From Paraburkholderia aspalathi (GTDB lineage Bacteria > Pseudomonadota > Gammaproteobacteria > Burkholderiales > Burkholderiaceae), in the NCBI RefSeq assembly GCF_900116445.1, contig NZ_FPBH01000010.1:62001-126000 (forward strand): a stretch of DNA of 64,000 bases, written 5' to 3'. The number at the start of each line of letters is the position of its first letter. Positions within the stretch are counted from its first letter, which is position 1. Position numbers and translations under genes: made by a program. The notes under the pieces are model-generated. The model had not been told where the DNA came from. It was given only the letters and a program-made list of their open reading frames with translations, and did no database searches. Shown one piece after another: positions 35,784 to 43,347 of the stretch.

Positions 35784-35802
35784 ATTCATTTGATAAATGA
35801 AT
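35784..35802. promoter_or_regulatory. Perfect inverted repeat upstream of the gamma-glutamyltransferase gene
   Basis: ATTCATTT and AAATGAAT flank GAT, 122 bases before the ATG, in an AT-rich patch of an otherwise GC-rich genome. It looks like an operator for a dimeric regulator. The rest of the 35594-35923 gap holds the divergent promoters of glpR and this gene; nothing else is apparent. Confidence 0.45.
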
Positions 35803-35923
35803 TTGTTTTTTGTGCCGGATCGCGCTGCAATCCAAGGCTCCGCGTTTTACCTGAGCCTTACCCGTTTCCCATGGTTTCCGGCGTTATAGAACACGCCGGA
35901 CCGCGCTTTCGAGAGTGTTCGAC

Positions 35924-37561
35924 ATGACTGGCTTCAACTGGCAAAACCCCTATCCGACGCCGCGTCTGCCTGTATTCGCGCGCAACATCGTTTCGACTTC
36001 GCATCCGCTCGCGGCGCAAGCCGGTCTGCGGATGCTGTGGAAAGGCGGCAATGCCGTCGACGCGGCGATCGCCGCCGCCGCCGCCATCACGGTGGTCGAG
36101 CCGGTCTCGTGCGGCCTCGGCGGCGACGCCTTCGCGCTGGTGTGGGACGGCAAGAAGCTGCATGGCCTGAACGCGTCGGGTGTGTCGCCGGCGGCCTGGA
36201 ACGTCGATTACTTCAAGCGCAAGTACGGCGAGGAAAACGGTCTTGCCAAACAACCCAAGCGCGGTTGGGACGCTGTGACGGTGCCGGGCGTGATCGCCGG
36301 CTGGGAAGCGCTGCATCAGAAATTCGGCTCGCTGCCGTTCGCCGATCTGATGGAACCGGCGATCGAGATCGCCGAGCGCGGCCATGCGGTGGCAAGCATC
36401 GTCGCCTACAAATGGGCGGCAGCCGTCCCCGAATTGAAGGACCTGCCAGGCTTCGCGCAAACCTTCATGCCGCGCGGCCGCGCGCCGGAAGTCAGCGAAC
36501 TGGTGCGCTTTCCTGGCCACGCGAAGACGTTGCGCAAGCTCGCCGAACAAGGTCCGCGTGCGTACTACGAAGGCGAGATCGCCGAACAGATCGCGGCGTT
36601 TGCGCGTGAAGGCGGCGGCGCGTTGACCCTCGACGATCTGCGCAACTACAAAGCGGACTGGGTCGAGCCGATCGGCAAAGATTATCGAGGCTACACCGTG
36701 CACGAAATTCCGCCGAACGGCCAAGGCATCGCGGCGCTGATCGCGCTGGGCATCCTCGAAAAATTCGACGTGAAAGAACTCGCCATCGACAATGTCGAGT
36801 CGCAGCATTTGCAGATCGAAGCGATGAAGCTGGCATTTGCCGACGTCTACCGCTACGTCGCCGATCCGCGCTCGATGGACGTCACGCCCGAGCAGATGCT
36901 CGACGACGCGTACCTTACGTCGCGCGCGAAGCTGATCGACCACAAGCGCGCCACTCAATTCGACTTCGGCATGCCGAAGGCCGGTGGCACGATCTACATG
37001 TCGGTAGCGGACGAGCGCGGCATGATGGTCAGCTTCATCCAGTCGAACTACATGGGCTTCGGTTCGGGCATCGTGGTGCCCGATAGCGGTATCGCGATGC
37101 AGAACCGTGGCTGCGGCTTCTCGATGGACCCGAAGTCGCCGAACGTGGTGGAAGGCGGCAAGCGGCCGTTCCATACCATCATCCCGTCGTTCCTGACGCA
37201 GCAGGTGGACGGCAAGCAGGAAGCGGTGATGAGCTTCGGTGTGATGGGCGGCGATATGCAGCCGCAAGGCCACCTGCAATCGATCGTGCGGATGCTCGAC
37301 TACGGTCAGCAACCGCAGGCCGCCTGCGACGCCCCGCGCTGGAAGGTTAACCGCGACTTCACCATCGACATCGAATCGACGCTCGATCCGAAGACTGCCG
37401 AGGCATTGCAGAAGCTGGGTCACACGATCAAATCGGTCGACGATCCGTACATGGACTTCGGCTCCGGCCAGTACATCTGGAAGCTCGATCGCAACGATCC
37501 GGACCGCGGCTATGTAGCGGCAAGCGACAGCCGTCGCGATGGCCTGGCAGCGGGGTTCTAA
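35924..37561 (+). CDS. Gamma-glutamyltransferase-family Ntn hydrolase
   Basis: Protein of 545 residues of the GGT family. The N-terminal block MLWKGGNAVDAAIAAAAA and the C-terminal active region GGTIYMSVADERGMMVSF are visible; the threonine of GGT (about residue 356) is the expected autoprocessing nucleophile. There is no signal peptide, unlike the classical periplasmic enzyme, so it probably acts in the cytoplasm, and the loop after the active site lacks the usual NEMDDF lid sequence. Substrate may be glutathione, another gamma-glutamyl compound or an acyl amide. The ATG at 35924 fits CGAGAG spacing. It abuts the MHS transporter gene. Confidence 0.88.
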   Translation: MTGFNWQNPYPTPRLPVFARNIVSTSHPLAAQAGLRMLWKGGNAVDAAIAAAAAITVVEPVSCGLGGDAFALVWDGKKLHGLNASGVSPAAWNVDYFKRKYGEENGLAKQPKRGWDAVTVPGVIAGWEALHQKFGSLPFADLMEPAIEIAERGHAVASIVAYKWAAAVPELKDLPGFAQTFMPRGRAPEVSELVRFPGHAKTLRKLAEQGPRAYYEGEIAEQIAAFAREGGGALTLDDLRNYKADWVEPIGKDYRGYTVHEIPPNGQGIAALIALGILEKFDVKELAIDNVESQHLQIEAMKLAFADVYRYVADPRSMDVTPEQMLDDAYLTSRAKLIDHKRATQFDFGMPKAGGTIYMSVADERGMMVSFIQSNYMGFGSGIVVPDSGIAMQNRGCGFSMDPKSPNVVEGGKRPFHTIIPSFLTQQVDGKQEAVMSFGVMGGDMQPQGHLQSIVRMLDYGQQPQAACDAPRWKVNRDFTIDIESTLDPKTAEALQKLGHTIKSVDDPYMDFGSGQYIWKLDRNDPDRGYVAASDSRRDGLAAGF

Positions 37562-38926
37562 ATGAACATCCCCGCGTCGCAATCCGCGACTGCATCCCCG
37601 CGCTCCACGTCCGCACCGCTTTCCAAAGCGATGGTGCGGCGTATCGTGTTTTCGTCGTCGGTCGGCAACGCGCTCGAGTGGTTCGATTTTCTGGTCTATG
37701 GCTACTTCGCGACCATCATCGCGAAAGAGTTCTTCCCGATGCAGGACGAGTGGCTCTCGACGCTGCTCGCCATTGCCACCTTCGGCATCTCGTTCCTGAT
37801 GCGGCCGCTGGGCGCCATCGTGCTGGGCGTCTACGGCGACCGCAAGGGCCGCAAGGCGGCGCTCACGCTCGCCATCGCGTTGATGATGGTCGGCACCTTC
37901 ACGATGGCGGTGATGCCGCCGTATGCATCGATCGGTCTGGCGGCGCCCGTGTTGATCCTGCTCGCGCGGCTCGTGCAAGGTTTCGCGGTGGGCGGCGAGT
38001 TCGGCAGCGCGACGGCCTTCATGGTCGAACACAGCGCTTCACGGCGTGGCTACTACGCGAGTTGGCAGTTCGCGAGCCAGGGACTGGCCGCGATCACCGC
38101 GGCGGCCTTCGGTTCGCTCCTGACCGCGTGGATGCCACCCGAGCAACTCAATAGCTGGGGCTGGCGCCTTCCGTTCATCTTTGGTCTGCTGGTCGGGCCG
38201 GTGGGCTATTACATCCGCTCGCATCTCGACGAGACGCCGGAGTTTCTCGCCTTGCGTAAAGCGCGTGAGTCCGCGAGCAAGCATCAGATTGCATCTGACG
38301 CGAAGGACGCGTCGTTCAGCAGCCAGTGGGTGAATCTGCTGCTGGCCGTGGGCATCGTCGCGCAATCCACGGTCGGCGTGTATGTGTTGCAGCTCTACAT
38401 GCCGATGTACGCGGTCAAGCAGTTGCACATGCCGGCTGCGGCGTCGTTCGGCGTGGTGGTGCTCAATGGCGGCTTGCAGTTCTTGCTGTCGCCCGTGATG
38501 GGCGCATTGTCGGACCGCATCGGCCGGATTCGCATCATGCTGACGACGTCGATACTGATGGGCTTGCTGATCTATCCGATGTTCGCTTTGCTGCAGTCGC
38601 ATCCGACGATTGGCTGGCTACTGCTGTTGCAAGGCACCGCTGGAATTTTCAAGGCGGCTTACTCCGGACCGATGCCCGCGCTGATGTCTGAGATCTTTCC
38701 CACGCAGGTGCGCTCGACGGGTCTTTCAATCGGTTACAGCATCGGCGTAACGATTTTCGGTGGCTTTGCGCCGACGATTGTCGAGACCTTCATTCACTTG
38801 ACCGGTGACAAGCTGGCGCCAAGTTACTACGTCCTGGTTGCGGCCGTGCTGTCAGGCTTGTCGCTTGTGGTGGTCGCGTGGCGTATGCGGCGCGTCCGGC
38901 GTCTCGAAGGCGTTCAGCCCGCATGA
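37562..38926 (+). CDS. MHS-family MFS transporter
   Basis: Twelve-helix inner-membrane symporter of 454 residues in the metabolite:H+ branch. Markers are SSVGNALEWFDFLVYGYFA in helix 1, GDRKGRKAALTLAI in loop 2-3, RLVQGFAVGGEFG and WRLPFIFGLLVGPVGYYIR, then DRIGR between helices 8 and 9. The ATG follows the TAA of the preceding gene with no gap, so the two are translationally coupled. The pair probably imports and cleaves the same compound; substrate unknown. Followed by a strong terminator. Confidence 0.92.
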   Translation: MNIPASQSATASPRSTSAPLSKAMVRRIVFSSSVGNALEWFDFLVYGYFATIIAKEFFPMQDEWLSTLLAIATFGISFLMRPLGAIVLGVYGDRKGRKAALTLAIALMMVGTFTMAVMPPYASIGLAAPVLILLARLVQGFAVGGEFGSATAFMVEHSASRRGYYASWQFASQGLAAITAAAFGSLLTAWMPPEQLNSWGWRLPFIFGLLVGPVGYYIRSHLDETPEFLALRKARESASKHQIASDAKDASFSSQWVNLLLAVGIVAQSTVGVYVLQLYMPMYAVKQLHMPAAASFGVVVLNGGLQFLLSPVMGALSDRIGRIRIMLTTSILMGLLIYPMFALLQSHPTIGWLLLLQGTAGIFKAAYSGPMPALMSEIFPTQVRSTGLSIGYSIGVTIFGGFAPTIVETFIHLTGDKLAPSYYVLVAAVLSGLSLVVVAWRMRRVRRLEGVQPA

Positions 38927-38997
38927 CGGCGTGGCCGGCAGCCGTTGTGCTTCGCAGCGAGCCTTGCCGTGGTTGACATGGAATCTCCTTGCAAATC

Positions 38998-39028
38998 AAA
39001 GCCAGCTCGTCGAGCTGGCTTTTTTTGT
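38998..39028 (+). terminator. Terminator after the MHS transporter
   Basis: AAAGCCAGCTCG and CGAGCTGGCTTT pair with almost no loop and end in a run of seven T. Confidence 0.9.
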
Positions 39029-39151
39029 GCCTTGCGTGTGCCGCCTGTAATCAACTGAAGCATTCGCCTACGGTGAAATTTGAACTGCGGCGGTTCGGCA
39101 CGGTCTGTGCTGGGTGATCTGCAGAATTGTGAAACACCGGCTAAGATGCAG

Positions 39152-39250
39152 GATACAAGGGGTTAACTCTAATCAAGGTGCTGTATCTGACCCGGCGGAC
39201 CGCCCTTGCGATAGTGGGCGGTTTCGAGCGCGCTCCACGAGTCGATACAG
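39152..39250 (+). promoter_or_regulatory. Structured leader with alternative base pairings upstream of the di-iron protein gene
   Basis: CTGTATC-t-GAC (39181-39191) pairs with GTCGATACAG (39241-39250) to give a ten-base-pair closing stem. Inside, ACCGCCC (39199-39205) pairs with GGGCGGT (39216-39222). An upstream GATACA (39152-39157) competes for the same TGTATC. The closing stem ends 19 bases before the ATG at 39270, next to the CGGAGC ribosome site. This resembles a switch-like 5' leader, but I do not match it to a known RNA family, and no structure calculation was run. Confidence 0.4.
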
Positions 39251-39269
39251 TTTTCGGAGCAAAGACACA

Positions 39270-40097
39270 ATGCACACTGAGCTGAACCATGTGATGCCCT
39301 GGCGGATCGAGGATATCGACCTTACCCGCATAGATCGTCAGAAGGCCGTCGCTAATGAGGACCTGCTGCTTCTGCTGTGCGCCGCTTCGTTCATCGAAAG
39401 CGGTACCGATCTTTACACCAGCAATCTGAGCACGTTCTTCGACGGCGACCCCGAGGTCTCGGCCTGGCTCAACCAGGAATGGGAGCCGGAAGAGATGCAG
39501 CACGGCCGGGCGCTCAAGACGTATATCGCCTACGTCTGGCCTGAGTTCGATTGGGACACCGCCTTCCGCAATTTCATGGAGGAGTATTCGCTGACCTGCT
39601 CGGTCGAAGACTTCGAAAAGACCCGCGCGCTCGAGATGGTTGCGCGCTGTGTGGTGGAAACGGGTACCGCAACGCTGTATCGCGCGATTGGCGAATGTTC
39701 GGACGAGCCCGTGCTCAAGCAGATCACCGACAACATTCGCACTGACGAAGTCCGTCACTACAAGCACTTTTTCAAGTTCTTCAAGAAGTACAACAAGATC
39801 GAAGGCAATGGCCGTCTTGCGGTTCTCGGCGCGTTGATGCGACGTGTGATGGAGATCAAGAACGAAGACTCGGAGATCGCCTTGCGCCATGTCTTCGCGA
39901 TTCGTTATCCGGAACGCGTGCACGATTCGGCCTATAACCGCGAACGGGCCGCGCGCATCAATGCGCTGGTTCGGCGCAATCTGTCGGCGGACATGTGCGT
40001 GAAGATGCTGCTTAAGCCGCTCGATCTGCCGGCCAAGATTCAGCCGGGCGTGCATTATCCGCTCGCCAAGATCACGCAGCACGTATTCTTCCGCTGA
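39270..40097 (+). CDS. Ferritin-like di-iron protein with acyl-ACP-desaturase-like ligand spacing
   Basis: Soluble helical protein of 275 residues. A carboxylate di-iron site is readable: Glu43 in FIESGT, Glu75-x-x-His78 in EEMQHGR, Glu130 in VVETGT and Glu160-x-x-His163 in TDEVRHY. The spacings (32, 55, 30) are close to those of plant-type stearoyl-ACP desaturase, and EEMQHG and DEVRH match its ExxH boxes. It may therefore desaturate or hydroxylate an acyl-carrier-bound substrate, or be a related oxidase; function is inferred. The ATG at 39270 starts MHTELNHVMPW after CGGAGC. It is preceded by a structured leader and followed by a hairpin terminator. Confidence 0.8.
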   Translation: MHTELNHVMPWRIEDIDLTRIDRQKAVANEDLLLLLCAASFIESGTDLYTSNLSTFFDGDPEVSAWLNQEWEPEEMQHGRALKTYIAYVWPEFDWDTAFRNFMEEYSLTCSVEDFEKTRALEMVARCVVETGTATLYRAIGECSDEPVLKQITDNIRTDEVRHYKHFFKFFKKYNKIEGNGRLAVLGALMRRVMEIKNEDSEIALRHVFAIRYPERVHDSAYNRERAARINALVRRNLSADMCVKMLLKPLDLPAKIQPGVHYPLAKITQHVFFR

Positions 40098-40137
40098 TGT
40101 TTTTCTGCTGAGTGCACGGTGCATGGATGGAGATGAA

Positions 40138-40170
40138 TGGCCCGCTTGTGCGGGCCATTTGCTTTTCGAG
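40138..40170 (+). terminator. Terminator after the di-iron protein gene
   Basis: ATGGCCCGC and GCGGGCCAT arms with a TTGT loop, then TTTGCTTTT. Confidence 0.75.
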
Positions 40171-40232
40171 GCATGATTGATCCTCGGCAGCCTTCGCAAC
40201 CTCGGCAATCCGCCACTGACTGGATCGATACC

Positions 40233-40757
40233 ATGAGCGACTCTCCTTCACCCGACCGTCCGCTCGAACAGAACGTGTTCGACGAATGGCCCGACGCCGT
40301 TCGCACGCTGTTCGACGGGTCGTCGCTGGCGAGCAAGACGGGGTTCACCGCGTCGCTGCTTACCGTCGATGCAAACGGCCATGTGCGCACGTCACTGCTT
40401 GGCGTCGGCGAGTTGTACGCGCCGGATTCGCGCTCGCTATGCATCGCGTTGTGGCCGCAGGCTCGGGCGGCACGTGTGATCGCGCAAAACGGCCGGGCCG
40501 CGCTTACGTTTGTCTGCGACGAGGCGTTCTATCAGGTGCAGTTGCGTTTGACGCCGTTAGCGGGCGTGACAGGCGACGACAGCGGCCTCGTGTACCTCAT
40601 CGGCTCGATCGACACAGCGGAGGCGCAGAGCGTGCGTTATGCGCGCCTGACGAGCGGCATCACGTTTGAACTGGAAGGGGAAGGGAAGGCGGTGCTCGAT
40701 CGATGGGAGCGGCAGATCGAGCACCTGAAGCAGGCTGCCGCTGCGGCTAGCCGATAG
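40233..40757 (+). CDS. Conserved hypothetical, PNPOx-like split-barrel protein
   Basis: Protein of 174 residues. The central strand-rich part (KTGFTASLLTVDANGHVRTS, LCIALWPQARAARVIAQNGR and AALTFVCDEAFYQVQLRL) resembles the flavin-binding split-barrel fold of pyridoxamine-phosphate-oxidase-like proteins, but no catalytic assignment is possible. It ends in a helical segment (RWERQIEHLKQAAA). Start is uncertain: the ATG at 40233 is preferred because the earlier in-frame ATG at 40173 is almost inside the preceding terminator; no good ribosome site is seen at either. Confidence 0.6.
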   Translation: MSDSPSPDRPLEQNVFDEWPDAVRTLFDGSSLASKTGFTASLLTVDANGHVRTSLLGVGELYAPDSRSLCIALWPQARAARVIAQNGRAALTFVCDEAFYQVQLRLTPLAGVTGDDSGLVYLIGSIDTAEAQSVRYARLTSGITFELEGEGKAVLDRWERQIEHLKQAAAAASR

Positions 40758-40794
40758 TCTGCGACTACGGCGAGCGAGCGGCAGTGCTTGAAAC

Positions 40795-42375
40795 TTAACG
40801 GCCGCGCTGACCGCTGCGCGTCGGCTGGCCGCCACGCGGCGCGTCGTTGCGCGGCTTTGCGCCACCCAGCAACGCACCCGGATTGCCGCCTTGCGGCTTT
40901 GCAGCCTGCGGTTTGCGCGGTGCATGTTGTGCGGCGCTGCCTTCGTGCGCCGCGGCACGCGGCTGACCGTCATGGCGCTGACCGTCGCGGCGCGGCTGGC
41001 CGCCGTTACCGGCCGGCTTCGCCCCTTGCGGCTTCGGCTGTTGCTGACCATTCGCCGGACGCTGACCCGAACGTTGTGCGGGCTTGGCCGACGACGCGCC
41101 ATCGCGGCGGCCGCCGTCACGCTGGCCACCGTCGCGTTTCGGCGCACCCTGGCTCTGGCGCGGCTGACGATTGCCACCGCCGCCACCACCACCCTGGCCA
41201 CGGCGCAGAATCGGCTCCGGCTTCGCAGTCGGATCCGGCTCGAAACCGGCGATCACTTCCTGCGGCACCTGACGCTTGATCAGCTTCTCGATGTCCTTCA
41301 GCAGTTGCAGTTCGTCGACGCACACCAGCGAAATCGCTTCGCCCGATGCGCCTGCACGACCCGTTCGGCCGATGCGGTGCACGTAGTCTTCCGGCACGTT
41401 CGGCAAATCGTAATTGACCACGTGCGGCAACTGATCGATGTCGATGCCGCGTGCGGCGATGTCGGTTGCGACCAGTACTTGTAGCGTGGCGTCCTTGAAC
41501 TCGGCGAGCGCGCGCGTGCGGGCTGACTGGCTCTTGTTGCCGTGAATCGCCAGTGCGCTGATGCCGTCTTTCGTCAGCTGTTCGGCAAGGCGGTTCGCGC
41601 CGTGCTTGGTGCGCGTGAACACCAGCACCTGGAACCAGTTGTGTTGCTTGATGAGGTGCGTAAGCAGCTCACGCTTCTTATCGCGGTCGACCGGGTGAAT
41701 CTTTTGTGCGACGAGTTCAGCCGTCGTGTTGCGGCGGGCGACTTCGATCAGCGCCGGCGAGTCGAGCAGATTGTCGGCGAGCGTCTTGATCTCGTCCGAG
41801 AACGTAGCCGAGAACAGCAGGTTCTGACGCTTCGGCGGCAACTTCGCGAGCACGCGCTTGATGTCATGGATGAAGCCCATGTCCAGCATGCGGTCCGCTT
41901 CGTCGAGCACGAGAATCTCGAGATGGGACAGGTCGATGGTCTTCTGCTGCATGTGGTCGAGCAAACGGCCCGGCGTCGCGACGACGATGTCCACGCCGCT
42001 GCGCAGCGCGCCGATTTGCGGATTGATGCCGACGCCGCCGAACATCACGGTCGACTTCAGCTTCAGGTACTTGCCGTAGGCGCGCACGCTTTCTTCGACC
42101 TGTGCGGCCAGCTCACGCGTCGGCGTGAGGATCAGTGCGCGGACTACGCGCTTGCCCGAGGCCGAGGTGACGGCGGGCATGGTGTTCAGACGCTGCAGGA
42201 TCGGCAGCGTGAAGCCGGCGGTCTTGCCGGTGCCGGTCTGCGCGCCAGCCAGCAGGTCGCCGCCGTTGAGCACGGCGGGGATTGCTTGTGTCTGGATCGG
42301 AGTCGGGGTGGTGTAGCCGAGTTCGTGTACAGCGCGGACCAGCGGTTCGGACAAGCCGAGGGAATCAAAAGACAT
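40795..42375 (-). CDS. DEAD-box ATP-dependent RNA helicase (RhlE-like)
   Basis: Protein of 526 residues. Q motif (YTTPTPIQTQAIP), Walker A AQTGTGKT, PTRELA, DEAD as LVLDEADRMLDMGF, SAT in FSATFSDE, and motif VI HRIGRTGRAG are all present. After about residue 385 comes a long low-complexity tail rich in Gly, Gln, Arg, Lys and Pro, typical of RNA-binding tails in RhlE proteins. The ATG at 42375 (MSFDSLGL) is used; upstream open frame shows no similarity. It probably remodels RNA or ribosome assembly intermediates. Next genes are convergent or separate. Confidence 0.92.
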   Translation of the reverse strand: MSFDSLGLSEPLVRAVHELGYTTPTPIQTQAIPAVLNGGDLLAGAQTGTGKTAGFTLPILQRLNTMPAVTSASGKRVVRALILTPTRELAAQVEESVRAYGKYLKLKSTVMFGGVGINPQIGALRSGVDIVVATPGRLLDHMQQKTIDLSHLEILVLDEADRMLDMGFIHDIKRVLAKLPPKRQNLLFSATFSDEIKTLADNLLDSPALIEVARRNTTAELVAQKIHPVDRDKKRELLTHLIKQHNWFQVLVFTRTKHGANRLAEQLTKDGISALAIHGNKSQSARTRALAEFKDATLQVLVATDIAARGIDIDQLPHVVNYDLPNVPEDYVHRIGRTGRAGASGEAISLVCVDELQLLKDIEKLIKRQVPQEVIAGFEPDPTAKPEPILRRGQGGGGGGGNRQPRQSQGAPKRDGGQRDGGRRDGASSAKPAQRSGQRPANGQQQPKPQGAKPAGNGGQPRRDGQRHDGQPRAAAHEGSAAQHAPRKPQAAKPQGGNPGALLGGAKPRNDAPRGGQPTRSGQRGR

Positions 42376-42608
42376 AAATGCTCTTTGCAATGCAGTTTCG
42401 CGAACGGCACCAGACGGCACCCAATGGACCCAGGCGGGTACCAGCGGGTACAGGCACGGCATGAACACGCCTCTATGGCGCGTTCGAGGCCAAAGCCCAG
42501 TTCCGGTCGCAGAGAAATCGGCGGCACGCTCACATGCGTGCCGAATGCTTCAACGCGCTATGAAGACACGTTGACTGGCCTTAAGTTGCATTTCGCCGCC
42601 GTGGGATG

Positions 42609-43271
42609 TCACGCGACGTAGCGCGCAACACTGACGAATTGACACAGACTGCCCGCCAGTACGAACAGGTGCCAGATACCATGTCCGTGCCGGATGCGCT
42701 CGTCGTTGATGAAGAAGTAGATGCCGGCGCTGTAGATGACCCCGCCGGCCACGAGCCAGGCGGTACCCGCTGCCGGTAAGGCTTGAACCAGCGGGCGGAC
42801 GGCAACGAGCGCGAGCCATCCCATCAAGACATACAGCACCATCGAAACGCTGCGGGTGCGTCGCCCGAGCGTCAGTTCCTGCACGATGCCGAGAGCGGCA
42901 AGCCCCCAGCTTACGCCGAATAGCGACCAGCCCCACGGCCCACGCAAAGTGACCAGCGTGAACGGGGTGTAGCTGCCGGCGATCAACAGATAGATCGCCG
43001 AATGGTCGCATTTTTGCAGAACCGCTTTGACACGCGGGTTGCGCACGCTGTGGTAGAGCGTCGAGATAGCATACAGCACGAACAGCATCGCACCGTAGAC
43101 GCTGAAACTCACCACCTTGTACGCGTCGCCGTCGAGCGCGCCCATTGTCACGAGCGTAGCCAGCCCCGCCACCGACAGCACGGCGCCGACGAGATGGGTA
43201 ATGCTGTTGAAACGCTCACCGACATGCACGGCTCTTTCCTCCTGCGCGGTTTCATAAGGGTTTATACCCAC
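42609..43271 (-). CDS. Hemolysin III family membrane protein (YqfA/TrhA)
   Basis: Inner-membrane protein of 220 residues with seven predicted hydrophobic segments, the conserved start block ERFNSITHLVGAVLS, SVYGAMLFVLYAISTLYHS and the C-terminal HGHGIWHLFVLAGS, with histidines that in related PAQR-type hydrolases bind zinc. The GTG at 43271 is chosen because AGGAC lies ten bases upstream, giving the normal family length; an ATG 22 codons upstream overlaps the neighbouring terminator. Bacterial function remains unclear (linked to membrane energetics in E. coli). Confidence 0.88.
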   Translation of the reverse strand: MGINPYETAQEERAVHVGERFNSITHLVGAVLSVAGLATLVTMGALDGDAYKVVSFSVYGAMLFVLYAISTLYHSVRNPRVKAVLQKCDHSAIYLLIAGSYTPFTLVTLRGPWGWSLFGVSWGLAALGIVQELTLGRRTRSVSMVLYVLMGWLALVAVRPLVQALPAAGTAWLVAGGVIYSAGIYFFINDERIRHGHGIWHLFVLAGSLCQFVSVARYVA

Positions 43272-43287
43272 ATGATACCGGTCCTGC

Positions 43288-43328
43288 AAAAACGAAGGGC
43301 GCGGCCGCGTGATTCGCAGGCCGCGCCC
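43288..43328 (-). terminator. Terminator of the cytochrome c operon
   Basis: Ten-base arms GGGCGCGGCC and GGCCGCGCCC enclose a twelve-base loop, and the minus-strand tail is TTCGTTTTTG. It follows the triheme cytochrome gene. Confidence 0.8.
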
Positions 43329-43347
43329 CAGGTGCATCTGACGCTGC

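Noticed and set aside
35858..38032. A 724-residue open frame antisense to the gamma-glutamyltransferase and MHS genes
   Set aside because: Its translation is low-complexity (Arg, His, Ala and Asp rich) and lies opposite two genes with clear family motifs; long antisense frames are common at this GC content.
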